Shown: positions 42,237-51,038 of the stretch, one piece after another
How the letters are laid out: every line of letters starts with the position of its first letter
How positions within the stretch are numbered: position 1 is the stretch's first letter
Assembly (NCBI GenBank): GCA_938040655.1
Contig: CALHZK010000004.1
Span: 1-62,894 of the forward strand
Direction: 5' to 3'
Length of the DNA stretch: 62,894 nt
DNA from: an uncultured Candidatus Saccharibacteria bacterium
GTDB taxonomy: Bacteria > Patescibacteriota > Saccharimonadia > Saccharimonadales > Saccharimonadaceae
Position numbers and translations under genes: made by a program
Notes under the pieces: model-generated
What the model was told of the DNA's origin: nothing
What the model saw: the letters and a program-made list of their open reading frames with translations, nothing else
Databases searched by the model: none

Positions 42237-43198
42237 GAATGTGTGGTAGCTACAGGGTGCAGCGCAGTAGCAGCAGTCTGCAGCGCTACCTCGAGCGCCA
42301 GCCATGGGTTCATAGACATCGTGCGCATCTGTAAATCTGCTTCAGCAAAGGCGCGGCTAACTGGCGCTAATTGGGCGGGAGACAGCTGCTTAGCAAACGG
42401 TACGAGCCGCCGCAGTGCATAGGTGTGAGTTTGCAGATCAGCTGCCACAGCTGCAGTGTCGCCACCCGAGAAGACGAGACCTACCAACTGCACCAGTTGT
42501 GATGCCAATAAACCCATAGTTTGGTACGCACCATCGCGACCCTGCTCCTGCTCTAGATAGCGAATCGTCTGGTGGATGTCGGCGAGACGCCCATCGAGAA
42601 GTGCCTCGCACAAAACAAAGGCACTCTCAGTTTTTGGGAGCGGTACCATCGTGTGAAGCAGCTCATCACTCACTACCACCGCTACGTCAGCTCGCTGATC
42701 AGCTACTTCATCGGTGAGGGCAAGCTGCCCGATAATCATATCAAGACGAGACTGGTCGTAACCGAGCCGATCGATCAACCACCCCGCCTGGCTTGGCTGT
42801 AGCTGATACCCATACTGAGTAGCCTGGCTCTGGCACCAGGCCACCAGCTGCGACCGCTGGCGTGGGCCATATGAATCGAGCGAGTAGACCGTAGCGTGGC
42901 CAACAAGCCACTTGTACGTCTTGGTCCGCTTATCAAGCTTGGTCTCTTGCAGAATAATCGGGCTGGTGGCTGCTGCCAGTAGCGTCGGCAGCTGCTGCCA
43001 AATAGCTGGTTGACTACTCATATCAGTCAACACAAGAACCCGATCGCCCCCAAATAATGGTTGGCCAGTCACTACTTCTCGCAGAGTTTGAGGTGTCACT
43101 GTATCGGCATCATAATAGCTGACGGGCCGCTGGTCTATTAATGCAGCACGCCGCTGGCGACGAGCAAAATCATTATCGCCATACAAAAGATAGATCAT
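42215..43198 (-). CDS. holA: DNA polymerase III delta subunit (clamp loader)
   Basis: HolA opens the sliding clamp. The 327 residues start MIYLLYGDNDFARRQRRAAL, the family N-terminus (a degenerate P-loop domain), continue with FGGDRVLVLTDMSSQ and LDKRTKTYKWLV, and end in the helical collar domain. Similarity is typical of divergent delta subunits, so the call rests on the N-terminus, layout and length. The start at 43198 overlaps the mutM stop as ATGA. The gene ends inside the terminator shared with rpsT. Confidence 0.85.
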   Translation of the reverse strand: MIYLLYGDNDFARRQRRAALIDQRPVSYYDADTVTPQTLREVVTGQPLFGGDRVLVLTDMSSQPAIWQQLPTLLAAATSPIILQETKLDKRTKTYKWLVGHATVYSLDSYGPRQRSQLVAWCQSQATQYGYQLQPSQAGWLIDRLGYDQSRLDMIIGQLALTDEVADQRADVAVVVSDELLHTMVPLPKTESAFVLCEALLDGRLADIHQTIRYLEQEQGRDGAYQTMGLLASQLVQLVGLVFSGGDTAAVAADLQTHTYALRRLVPFAKQLSPAQLAPVSRAFAEADLQMRTMSMNPWLALEVALQTAATALHPVATTHSKTPSHR

Positions 43199-44079
43199 CG
43201 ATCGCGTGCCACCTGGCAGACCGGGCAAATATGAGTTCCCCGCCCCGCAACTTTTTGTTTGACAATCAGCTGGTCGGGGTGGCGATAGCACGGCTGATCT
43301 TGCCGACGGAACACCTGAGCAAAGGCGAGATAATTACCCTTTCGCCCCTCGGCATCGACATAATTTTTGTCAGTCGAGCCGCCATGTTGCAGACTCAGCT
43401 GCAGTACACGACAGACCTCTCTCAATAATTCGGCGAGCTGCTGGTCGGTCAATGCCTGCACTCTGGTTTGTGGGTGGATTTTTGCTGCCCATAGCGCCTC
43501 GTCGGCATAGATATTACCCACACCGGCAAGCACCGACTGGTCAAGTAAGGTTGGCTTGATCATTGCCTTTTGGTGGCGGCGGGCCCGAGCAATAAATTGG
43601 TCAGCAGTCATCTGTGGATCAAGCGGCTCTGGGCCAACTCGCCGCATAAAGGACAAGTGAGCGATCTCTGGCGTAGGCAGTAGTTTCACCCAACCAAACT
43701 TTCGCTGGTCATTAAAAAACAGCCGCGAGCCGTCTTGGAACACTACCTCGACCCGGGTCGAGCGATCCGGTAATTGACCGACCAGTGAATCATTCGGGTG
43801 GCCACCGCCAAACTGTGCCGACTGTGCACGAAAAATCAACTGCCCAGTCATCTTGAGGTGGATCACCAACGAATAATTATTCTCAAGGTCAATCATCAAG
43901 ACTTTCGCCCGACGGCGCACCGCCTGAATTCGGGCACCATAAAGAAACTGACGTACTTGGACAGGATCATTTGGGAAGCTTTTGGGCGAATCATACACTC
44001 GCACTTCTCTCACCTCTCGGCCGGGCAGTAATTCCTGCAAGCCGCGCCGAACCGTCTCTACCTCAGGCAACTCAGGCAT
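43195..44079 (-). CDS. mutM: Formamidopyrimidine-DNA glycosylase
   Basis: MutM removes oxidised purines such as 8-oxoG. The N-terminus MPELPEVETVRRGL supplies the catalytic P2 and E3; K57-type lysine lies in RRRAKVLMIDL; the helix-two-turn-helix with LLDQSVLAGVGNIYADEALW is clear. The C-terminal zinc finger reads CYRH … VAGRGTHICPVCQ, so one of the four Cys is His; a CHCC site could still bind zinc. It lies behind GGGAGGGG and between the 216-residue protein and holA. Confidence 0.95.
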   Translation of the reverse strand: MPELPEVETVRRGLQELLPGREVREVRVYDSPKSFPNDPVQVRQFLYGARIQAVRRRAKVLMIDLENNYSLVIHLKMTGQLIFRAQSAQFGGGHPNDSLVGQLPDRSTRVEVVFQDGSRLFFNDQRKFGWVKLLPTPEIAHLSFMRRVGPEPLDPQMTADQFIARARRHQKAMIKPTLLDQSVLAGVGNIYADEALWAAKIHPQTRVQALTDQQLAELLREVCRVLQLSLQHGGSTDKNYVDAEGRKGNYLAFAQVFRRQDQPCYRHPDQLIVKQKVAGRGTHICPVCQVARDR

Positions 44080-44088
44080 TGCCCCTCC

Positions 44089-44739
44089 CTACAGCTTAAA
44101 TAGATTTTCTTGCTGGACCAGACCAATTTCGCCGACGGTTTTGCGCCCACCGGGGATCTGCTTGAGGAACAGATCAGTCACTTCATTGACATTAGCTACC
44201 GCAGAGCCCTTGGAGCCACCACAGTCAGACGTCCACACAGAACTGACTGTCTGGCCATTTTTGAGCGTTTCAAATACATACACCTTGCCCTTTGCGCAAA
44301 TACCGCGTAGGTCATTCTGCTCATCCTTCAGCTTTCGGCTGTCCATCATCTTTCGCTTATCCAGTGCATAAACAAACTCTTCATAAGCCTTGACGTTATT
44401 GTCGAGATTTTTGGCCCCGAGTTGCTTCTCTAAATACCCCTCATACGTGATCAAGCTGCGTGAATCTGGCTTGACAGTCACCTGGTATGTGCGGAATTTC
44501 TCGTTCGCAACGATCGGCCCACGCACCGTCAGCCGTACACCACGACCAAGACTCGTCGACAAAAGATCAGACTCTGTCTCGCTGGTGGTTTGTTTGCGAT
44601 TATTACTCTCGTTGCCGCCGCCCATCAGTGCCCGACCAATCGTAATGACCGCTGCCACTGCAACAATCGTAATGATGATCACTAATACAATCGGGACAAA
44701 ACGCGAAACCGAATTTCGGGGAGCATGAGAATATTTCAT
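44089..44739 (-). CDS. Single-pass membrane protein of unknown function (216 aa)
   Basis: No family is recognised. A short basic cytoplasmic start (KYSHAPRNSVSRF) is followed by one membrane helix at about 15-38 and an external domain of about 175 residues with two Cys (GICAKGK, TSDCGGSK). The domain mixes strands and helices, and the end GEIGLVQQENLFKL is polar. The start at 44739 lies 6 nt after the hexamer of an extended TGCTATAAT, so this gene has its own leaderless promoter inside the polA-mutM stretch. The longer upstream frame is an artefact of overlap with the HAD gene. Confidence 0.65.
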   Translation of the reverse strand: MKYSHAPRNSVSRFVPIVLVIIITIVAVAAVITIGRALMGGGNESNNRKQTTSETESDLLSTSLGRGVRLTVRGPIVANEKFRTYQVTVKPDSRSLITYEGYLEKQLGAKNLDNNVKAYEEFVYALDKRKMMDSRKLKDEQNDLRGICAKGKVYVFETLKNGQTVSSVWTSDCGGSKGSAVANVNEVTDLFLKQIPGGRKTVGEIGLVQQENLFKL

Positions 44740-45146
44740 GGGGTGATTATAGCATAATCCGCTAGCTTTTGCGCCAATTCGTCGACATTTGTATAAAGGA
44801 TCGCCTGCATGCCGACATTTTGGGCACCAGCACAATTGCGCGCACTATCATCGATCAGTAAACAGCTTTCGGGGAATTCACTCAGCCTCGCTGCTGCCAG
44901 CCGAAAAACCCGCTCGTCGGGCTTGGCGACACCAAGCTGGCCAGACAACATCACCGCATGAAACAAACCAGCATCGCTGCCGCACATCTCGCGCGCGGTG
45001 CCGGCATTGGTGTTTGACAACACCGCTAATGTAAACCGATCAGCCAAATGGGCACGGATGAATTGGATGAGTGTGTGATCTAATTGGCCATAGCGATTCG
45101 CCAAGACGCCAAAGTAGTCAAACAGGATAGCCCGAATATCGCTCAC
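44736..45146 (-). CDS. Compact HAD-superfamily hydrolase (136 aa)
   Basis: The four HAD motifs are in order: ILFDYFGVL (I), LAVLSNTN (II), GVAKPDERVF with the Lys (III) and CLLIDDSARN (IV). Motif I has D9 but Phe at the +2 position where the acid/base Asp should be, so phosphatase activity may be weak or absent. With 136 residues there is no cap domain. The GTG start overlaps the polA stop by 4 bp. Substrate unknown. Confidence 0.75.
   Translation of the reverse strand: MSDIRAILFDYFGVLANRYGQLDHTLIQFIRAHLADRFTLAVLSNTNAGTAREMCGSDAGLFHAVMLSGQLGVAKPDERVFRLAAARLSEFPESCLLIDDSARNCAGAQNVGMQAILYTNVDELAQKLADYAIITP
44746..44751 (-). promoter_or_regulatory. -10 box inside the HAD gene end (leaderless)
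   Basis: Minus-strand TGCTATAAT ends 6 nt before the ATG at 44739 and lies within the last codons of the upstream HAD gene. Confidence 0.65.
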
Positions 45147-47680
45147 ACTTCACCCCAATGAGCGCCGGTGGTGACATCAACTTTTAGGCGGATCGGTAGC
45201 GCCGGGCAAATTTGTTCCATTTCAAGACGCAGGATATCACCTACTGTCTGAGCTTGGTCAGCCGGACACTCAACCAAAATCGAATCATGAATTTGCAGCA
45301 CCTGCTCTCCTCGGCCGGCCAGCGCCTGCTCGAGCCGGATCATTGCTAATTTCATCAAGTCAGCTTCCGTCCCTTGAATGGGCATATTCATTGCTGCTCG
45401 CTCGGCCGCACTGCGAACCATGTAGTTACTCGACCGAACATCTGGCGTGGGGCGGCGGCGACCAAAATAAGTCTCGACATAGCCCTGCTGTTTGGCCTGA
45501 GCCAAGATTGTATCCAAATAGCGGCGAATCGGGCGACGCATCGCAAAATAGTGGTCAATAAAGTGAGTCGCCTCTGCCACACTCATCCCAGTGGCAGTAG
45601 CCAGCCCGTGAGGGCTCATGCCATAGAGTACACCAAAGTTGATCACTTTGGCGGCACGTCGCTGCTGGGTGGTCACCTGCGCCATAGGAATGCCATACAC
45701 CTCTGCCGCCGTTTTGGTATGAATATCGACATCGCGATTAAAATCATCGATCAACGCGTGGTCACCAGCCAGTGCTGCCGCCAGCCGCAGCTCAAACTGC
45801 GAATAGTCGGCGCTGACAAACAAACGACCCGGCGACGGTACAAATGCCTGCCGAATCCGGCGGCCGAGCTCGGTTCGCACCGGGATATTCTGCAGGTTTG
45901 GGTTGGCGCTCGATAAGCGGCCAGTGCTGGTGACATCTTGACGAAACGTCGTATGAAGACGACTCTGCTGGTCAGCTAGTTTGGGTAGCGCTTCGACATA
46001 CGTGTTGAGGAGTTTGGCAATTTCTCGGTACCGTTCGATCAAGCCAATAATCGGGTGGTGAGCCCGCAATTTATCAAGCTCTTTTTGGCCGGTCGAGTAG
46101 CCGGTTTTGCCTTTTTTGATACCAGCAGTCGGAAGCCCGAGCTGGCCAAACAGGATATCTGATAGCTGGGCTGGGCTGCCCGGGTTGAATTGGCGGCCAA
46201 CTATTGTATACATTTCTTGTTCAATCTGTGAGAGTTGTTGCGTCAGCTCTTGATCAATCTGCTTGAGCACTGGTTCATCGAGCCTGATACCCCGCTGCTC
46301 CATACAAAACAGTGGCCAAATCACCGGAAAATCAAACCGCTGTGCAACATCATCGAGCTTCGGGTGTGCCTGCATCTGCCGCTGTTGTTCCTGGTGTATT
46401 GTTCGTAGTCGTAGTAGCTGACGAGCTGGTGCCGTGTCGTCTGAGAGACGGCTCTCATCAAGACCAGCCAGGCTGCGATCACGCCGCAACGGGCTCAGCA
46501 AAAAGGCCGCCTGGCCAACATCCCAGACCGCCGCAAACTGCACCTGAACACCAATTCTATCCAGCGCATGGTAGAGCTTTTTCACATCGTGGGCGATCAC
46601 CGTACCTTGGCCAAGCAATCGCCATAGCGAGCTGGTTGTATCAGCCAAGGCTGCTCGGTAGGCTTGCTGGCCGGACAATAAATAGACTATATCTGGCTCA
46701 ACTGTATCGATGTAGACATACGTCTCAGCCTCAAAAAGTGGCAACGCCGGCAGTGGCTGAAGAGTCGGCAAGGGCTCATCGTCTTGTGGTGGCGCCGACA
46801 CCTGCTCGGCTTGCATCGGTGCCGGCAGGCGCCGCTCAAGTGAGTGGAACTCAAATCGTCGAAGCAGCTCCCTCACCTGCTCATACTGACAGTGTCGAAT
46901 ATCAGCTGCCTGCCAATCCAACTGTAGTGGTGCATCCGTCCACAATGCAGCGACCTGCTTGGTCAAATAAGCCAGCCGCTTACCCTCCCTCAACTTTTGC
47001 CGCAGGGCACCCTTCTGCTCATCAATATGCTGATACACACTGTCGAGCGTGCCATACTGCTGCAACAGCTTGATGGCGGTTTTTTCACCGACACCCGGCA
47101 CACCGGGGAGGTTATCGCTGCTGTCGCCCTTGAGTGCCTTGAAGTCCAAAAATTGATCAGTCCGGATGCCGTATTTTTGCTCAAAATAGGCGGCAGTGAA
47201 TTCTTCTATATTGCGGAGGCCGTTTTTCATAGCATAGACTTTCGTCAGCGGCGATATCAACTGCAAGGCATCCAAGTCAGACGTCAACAAGCAAGTCTCG
47301 ATACCGCGCGCTTCTGCTTGGCGAGCAAACGCCCCCAAAATGTCATCAGCCTCATAATCATCCAATTCATATAGCGGCCAACTAAACGCCTCTAGTAGCT
47401 GATAAAGCAGCGGTATCTGAGCAAAAAAATCCTCTGGTGGTCGCGTACGACCTGCCTTATATTCTGGATATAGCTGGCGGCGCCGGCGAATGTTCGTTCC
47501 CTGCTTATCCCAGGCGACTGCCACATAGTCAGGCTCTAGTTTTTTGATTAGCTCGAGCGCGAGGCTCGCAAAGCCATACACTCCACCGGTCGGTGTGCCG
47601 TCGGCAGTGCTCAGGCCCGGCATAGCATAATAGCCCCGATAAAACACACTTTTGCCATCGATCACCGCCAGCCGTTTCAT
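45143..47680 (-). CDS. polA: DNA polymerase I
   Basis: Pol I fills gaps and removes primers. The 845 residues have an N-terminal 5' nuclease (VIDGKSVFYRGYYAM; YEADDILGAFARQA; KALKGDSSDNLPGVPGVGEK), a degenerate proofreading domain (about 310-460) in which the DxE metal ligands are lost (YIDTVEPD in their place), and a full polymerase domain: motif A SADYSQFELRL, motif B RRAAKVINFGVLYGM, motif C QIHDSILVE. The start at 47680 lies 6 nt after a TATACT, so it is leaderless and divergent from the kinase at 47715. Confidence 0.96.
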   Translation of the reverse strand: MKRLAVIDGKSVFYRGYYAMPGLSTADGTPTGGVYGFASLALELIKKLEPDYVAVAWDKQGTNIRRRRQLYPEYKAGRTRPPEDFFAQIPLLYQLLEAFSWPLYELDDYEADDILGAFARQAEARGIETCLLTSDLDALQLISPLTKVYAMKNGLRNIEEFTAAYFEQKYGIRTDQFLDFKALKGDSSDNLPGVPGVGEKTAIKLLQQYGTLDSVYQHIDEQKGALRQKLREGKRLAYLTKQVAALWTDAPLQLDWQAADIRHCQYEQVRELLRRFEFHSLERRLPAPMQAEQVSAPPQDDEPLPTLQPLPALPLFEAETYVYIDTVEPDIVYLLSGQQAYRAALADTTSSLWRLLGQGTVIAHDVKKLYHALDRIGVQVQFAAVWDVGQAAFLLSPLRRDRSLAGLDESRLSDDTAPARQLLRLRTIHQEQQRQMQAHPKLDDVAQRFDFPVIWPLFCMEQRGIRLDEPVLKQIDQELTQQLSQIEQEMYTIVGRQFNPGSPAQLSDILFGQLGLPTAGIKKGKTGYSTGQKELDKLRAHHPIIGLIERYREIAKLLNTYVEALPKLADQQSRLHTTFRQDVTSTGRLSSANPNLQNIPVRTELGRRIRQAFVPSPGRLFVSADYSQFELRLAAALAGDHALIDDFNRDVDIHTKTAAEVYGIPMAQVTTQQRRAAKVINFGVLYGMSPHGLATATGMSVAEATHFIDHYFAMRRPIRRYLDTILAQAKQQGYVETYFGRRRPTPDVRSSNYMVRSAAERAAMNMPIQGTEADLMKLAMIRLEQALAGRGEQVLQIHDSILVECPADQAQTVGDILRLEMEQICPALPIRLKVDVTTGAHWGEV

Positions 47681-47686
47681 ACCCCT

Positions 47687-47708
47687 AGTATATCAGGTTT
47701 GCTATACT
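47687..47708. promoter_or_regulatory. Divergent leaderless promoter pair polA / kinase
   Basis: Minus-strand TATACT (47687-47692) ends 6 nt from the polA ATG; plus-strand TATACT (47703-47708) ends 6 nt before the ATG at 47715. The two -10 boxes are only 10 nt apart, so polymerases may interfere. Confidence 0.65.
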
Positions 47709-47714
47709 ACTGAT

Positions 47715-48284
47715 ATGACACATTCATCGACAAAAATTATTGCCTTAGTCGGCCTGGCTGGCAGCGGCAAAAGTTCGGCTGTGGCCTACTATACCCAGCG
47801 AGGTATCCCCAAGATCTATTTTGGTGGCATCATCTACGGAGCTATGAAAGAAGCCGGTATTGCACCGACGTGGGATAACCAGCAACAATTCCGCGAAGAT
47901 ATCAGAGCGCGTGAGGGCAAGGATTTTGTGGTCAAACGAGTGGTGGGCGAGCTACACAACCTGATCAACGCCGGCCAAAAAACTATTGTCTTAGATGGCC
48001 TATACACCTGGAGTGAGTACAAAATCCTCAAGCACGAATTCCCTGGCCAACTGACAGTCATCGCTATCGTCACCCCAAAACATACTCGCTACCAGCGGAT
48101 GGTCGCGCGCCCAGAGCGACCGATGCAGCCACACGAGGTCGACCAACGCGACTGGTCAGAGATCGAAAATCTCGAAAAAGGTGGCCCGATCGCCATTGCT
48201 GACTATTTTGTCCATAACGATGGCCCGCGAGAGGCACTCTACCGCCAGCTTGATACCATCAATCACCACCTCTCGCTTAACTAA
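47715..48284 (+). CDS. P-loop nucleotide kinase-like protein (AAA-type, 189 aa)
   Basis: The Walker A motif is IIALVGLAGSGKSSAVAYY, followed by an Arg-rich lid-like segment (HTRYQRMVARPERPM) and LDGLYTWSEYKIL. This matches the group of archaeal/CPR nucleotide kinases related to dephospho-CoA kinase and adenylate kinase. Its substrate is not clear. The frame opens upstream at 47652, but the leaderless start at 47715 fits the -10. Its last 8 bp overlap the rpoD end. Confidence 0.75.
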   Translation: MTHSSTKIIALVGLAGSGKSSAVAYYTQRGIPKIYFGGIIYGAMKEAGIAPTWDNQQQFREDIRAREGKDFVVKRVVGELHNLINAGQKTIVLDGLYTWSEYKILKHEFPGQLTVIAIVTPKHTRYQRMVARPERPMQPHEVDQRDWSEIENLEKGGPIAIADYFVHNDGPREALYRQLDTINHHLSLN

Positions 48285-49245
48285 GGTATTCGTAGAGCTT
48301 GCGAGCGTCTTTGTGCTTGCGCAGTTTTGCTAGTGCCTTCGCTTCGATTTGCCGAATTCGCTCACGTGTCACCGCAAACTCCTGCCCCACTTCTTCTAGT
48401 GTATGGCTTTTGCCATTGTCGAGCCCAAATCGCATTCGGACAATCTTCTGCTCACGGTCACTCAAGCTCGCCAATACCGAGGCAACCTGCTCTTTCAAAA
48501 GCTGATTTGTCGCCGACTCCTCTGGTGAGACGGTGTCTTCATCTTCGATAAAGTCACCGAGGACAGAATCTTCCTCGTCGCCGTCGCGCCCCACACCGGC
48601 ATCAAGGCTCGAAATATCCTGCTTGATCTTCATCACATACTCGATCTTCTCTGGCTCCATCTCTAACTCTTTAGCCAACTCATCGATAGTCGGCTCACGA
48701 TTTAGCTCTTGAGTCATCCGCCGCTGGGTACGCAGCAGCTTGTTGATCGTCTCTACCATGTGGACCGGAATACGGATCGTCCGGGCCTGATCGGCGATTG
48801 CCCGAGTAATTGCCTGCCGAATCCACCAAGTCGCATAGGTGCTAAACTTAAATCCCTTATCGGGGTCAAACTTCTCGACCGCCCGCAGCAGGCCCGTGTT
48901 GCCCTCTTGGATCAAATCAAGAAAATCAAGCCCCCGGCCACTATAGCGCTTGGCAATCGACACCACTAAGCGCATGTTGGCCTCAGCCATTTTGTCTTTG
49001 GCCTTTTTGTCGCCATCGATGATCCGACGAGCCAGCTCCATCTCTTCCTCGGCACTGAGTAGCGGAATTTTCCCAATTTCACGCAGGTACAAGCGGACTG
49101 AATCATCAGAAATATCATCAAGATATTGACCAGTATTCAGCGCTTCAAGATCTTCAACTTCCTCGTCATCATCAACCGCACTAAGGTCTGGCTCGATAAA
49201 ATCATCGTTCGTCACTGGCGGGGTTGCGTGGGTGTCTTCACTCAT
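48277..49245 (-). CDS. rpoD: Primary sigma factor RpoD (sigma-A)
   Basis: The 322 residues include region 1.2 (DSVRLYLREIGKIPLLSAEEE), 2.2-2.4 (DLIQEGNTGLLRAVEKFDP … STYATWWIRQAITRAI), region 3 (MVETINKLLRTQRRM) and 4.2 (HTLEEVGQEFAVTRERIRQI). Region 1.1 is short and acidic. The factor should recognise TTGACA/TATAAT boxes, consistent with promoters seen here. The ATG overlaps the dnaG stop as ATGA, with AAAGGAG upstream. This is the classic dnaG-rpoD macromolecular synthesis pair, without rpsU. Confidence 0.97.
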   Translation of the reverse strand: MSEDTHATPPVTNDDFIEPDLSAVDDDEEVEDLEALNTGQYLDDISDDSVRLYLREIGKIPLLSAEEEMELARRIIDGDKKAKDKMAEANMRLVVSIAKRYSGRGLDFLDLIQEGNTGLLRAVEKFDPDKGFKFSTYATWWIRQAITRAIADQARTIRIPVHMVETINKLLRTQRRMTQELNREPTIDELAKELEMEPEKIEYVMKIKQDISSLDAGVGRDGDEEDSVLGDFIEDEDTVSPEESATNQLLKEQVASVLASLSDREQKIVRMRFGLDNGKSHTLEEVGQEFAVTRERIRQIEAKALAKLRKHKDARKLYEYLS

Positions 49246-50975
49246 ATATGCTCCTTTATTAACACATTTAGTTGTTGTCGGAGTGCGTCAGCTCGCGACT
49301 CATCATGCATCGCCTCAGCGTCACGCAGTTGCTGCACAAGGTGTTGTTTTTGTGCGTTTCGGTGTTTTGTGATCAGTTTCTTGACTAATCGGCCCATTTC
49401 GCGCTCCAGACTAGCTGGCTCCCAATAGCTATACCGATTATCATATTTCAACTGTACTATTTTTACATACTGCTCATATTTTTGCAAACGTGCCGGTAAA
49501 TGGTCGGGGTCAAATTGTGTATCTTGTTGTAGTATAGACAACAGTTCTTGTGCCTGCTCAGTTTGCATCATCTCAGGAGCAAGCGCCACCAGCCACCGCC
49601 GCAGGGCTGGTTGGCTGACTGCCACGCCCAGTAGTGCATCCTCTGTATCGTCGCTGGGCGGCACCGGTTTGCTCTTAGCGACCTTGGGTTGCTTCTGGGT
49701 TACCGGCTGCACTGGTGCACCTGCTAGCTTTGCCTGCAGCGCCGCCATACTGGCACCTGTCTGCTGCGAGAGCTGCGCCATATAATACTCTTGCTCGACC
49801 GGATCGCGTAGATGGCCAATTACCGCCAAGGCAGCAGTCGAAAAATGCCGGCGACCCTCAGCTGTTTGGAGATCATAGCGCCGATTATACTGATCAATCA
49901 CCCATTCGACCGCCGGTCGAGCCTGCTGCACTGCTTGGCGCCACAATGCATCATCCCGCTGGATCAGCTCATCTGGGTCTTTAGTGCCATCCGGTAGGGT
50001 CACCACATCGAGCTCTACACCAACCGTTTGCGCCAAGCTGATCGCCCGCTCGGTGGCGGCGATGCCAGCTTTGTCGGCGTCAAATGCCAGCTTAACTCGC
50101 TCCGTCAGTCGGCTAAGCGTCTTGAGGTGCTGTATGGTCATCGCCGTACCGGCCGTGGCGACCACCTGCGTCACCCCCGCCTGATGACTACTGACAACAT
50201 CAAGATTTCCCTCGACGATCACCACCTCATTCGCCTGGCGAATTGCCTCACGTGCCTGGTATAAGCCAAAAATATGGCGTGATTTATCAAACAAGACTGT
50301 CTGTGGCGTATTGAGATACTTGGGGGCTTTTGGGTCATCAGCGACGATTCGACCAGTGAATCCAACTGGCTGGCCAGTCGGATCGCTCAGCAGCACCATC
50401 ATCCGCCCCCGAAACAAATCACCACCAAAACGATTTATCAACCCAGCATCGTGCAGCTCCCGCCGCGAAAATCCACGTGCCTGCAGCGCATCGACCAACA
50501 CCTGCCCACTATCTGGCGCATAGCCAATTCGAAAATCCTCGACCACCTGCCGGTGTAGGTGCCGCCGCTGGCTAACATAAGCGAGCGCAGCCGGTGTTTT
50601 GACGAGCATCTGCTGATAAAACCGGGTCGCCAAATTGAGTGCCTGACGCGCCCGCTCCCGCCGCTTGGCTATCTGACCATTGCCACGTGAAAACATTGCC
50701 AGGTCAACCCCAGCTTTGCGAGCAAGCCGCTCCAGAGCCTCGCGAAAATCAAGCCCCTCAACCAACATCACAAAACTAAATACATCACCACCCTTGCCAG
50801 ACGAGAAATCGTGCCAAATTTGCTTATCTGGACTGACCATAAAGCTCGGTGTTCGCTCATCGGTAAACGGACTAAGACCTTTTAAGTTGCGGCCTGCCCG
50901 CTGCAGCTGGACATACTCGCCGATCACCTCTTCGATCGCCAGGCGCTCGCGCACCAACTCCTTTGCGTCTTGCAT
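49242..50975 (-). CDS. dnaG: DNA primase DnaG with a cysteine-free CHC2 domain
   Basis: DnaG makes RNA primers. The 577 residues have an N-terminal CHC2-like domain, the primase core with TOPRIM motifs (VVIVEGNLDVV, AFDADKAG) and a helicase-binding C-terminal region. In the CHC2 domain the four zinc ligands are all replaced: CPFH reads SPFT in GLSPFTDERTPSF, and CFGC reads DFSS in WHDFSSGKGG. The rest of the domain is well conserved, so loss of zinc is real, not a bad alignment. The start at 50975 is 7 nt after a TATAAT, leaderless. Confidence 0.96.
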   Translation of the reverse strand: MQDAKELVRERLAIEEVIGEYVQLQRAGRNLKGLSPFTDERTPSFMVSPDKQIWHDFSSGKGGDVFSFVMLVEGLDFREALERLARKAGVDLAMFSRGNGQIAKRRERARQALNLATRFYQQMLVKTPAALAYVSQRRHLHRQVVEDFRIGYAPDSGQVLVDALQARGFSRRELHDAGLINRFGGDLFRGRMMVLLSDPTGQPVGFTGRIVADDPKAPKYLNTPQTVLFDKSRHIFGLYQAREAIRQANEVVIVEGNLDVVSSHQAGVTQVVATAGTAMTIQHLKTLSRLTERVKLAFDADKAGIAATERAISLAQTVGVELDVVTLPDGTKDPDELIQRDDALWRQAVQQARPAVEWVIDQYNRRYDLQTAEGRRHFSTAALAVIGHLRDPVEQEYYMAQLSQQTGASMAALQAKLAGAPVQPVTQKQPKVAKSKPVPPSDDTEDALLGVAVSQPALRRWLVALAPEMMQTEQAQELLSILQQDTQFDPDHLPARLQKYEQYVKIVQLKYDNRYSYWEPASLEREMGRLVKKLITKHRNAQKQHLVQQLRDAEAMHDESRADALRQQLNVLIKEHI

Positions 50976-50982
50976 AGTTCCT

Positions 50983-50988
50983 ATTATA
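50983..50988 (-). promoter_or_regulatory. -10 box of dnaG-rpoD (leaderless)
   Basis: Minus-strand TATAAT ends 7 nt before the ATG at 50975. It lies back to back with the plus-strand unit at 51039. Confidence 0.65.
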
Positions 50989-51026
50989 TCATCCCCCACA
51001 TGCTTTACCTCTGTTGGCGATTATGC

Positions 51027-51032
51027 TTAAAT
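51027..51032 (+). promoter_or_regulatory. -10 box of the 202-residue protein (leaderless)
   Basis: TGCTTAAAT, an extended -10, ends 6 nt before the ATG at 51039. Confidence 0.55.
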
Positions 51033-51038
51033 AGAAAT

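Noticed and set aside
46312..47073. 253-residue plus-strand frame antisense to polA
   Set aside because: It lies wholly over a conserved polymerase gene and shows Pro/Arg/Ala-rich shadow composition with no motif.
49242..49245. UGA recoded as glycine, as in some CPR lineages
   Set aside because: TGA ends dnaG, mutM, the 149-aa pilin and the surface protein exactly at gene overlaps, so it is a normal stop.
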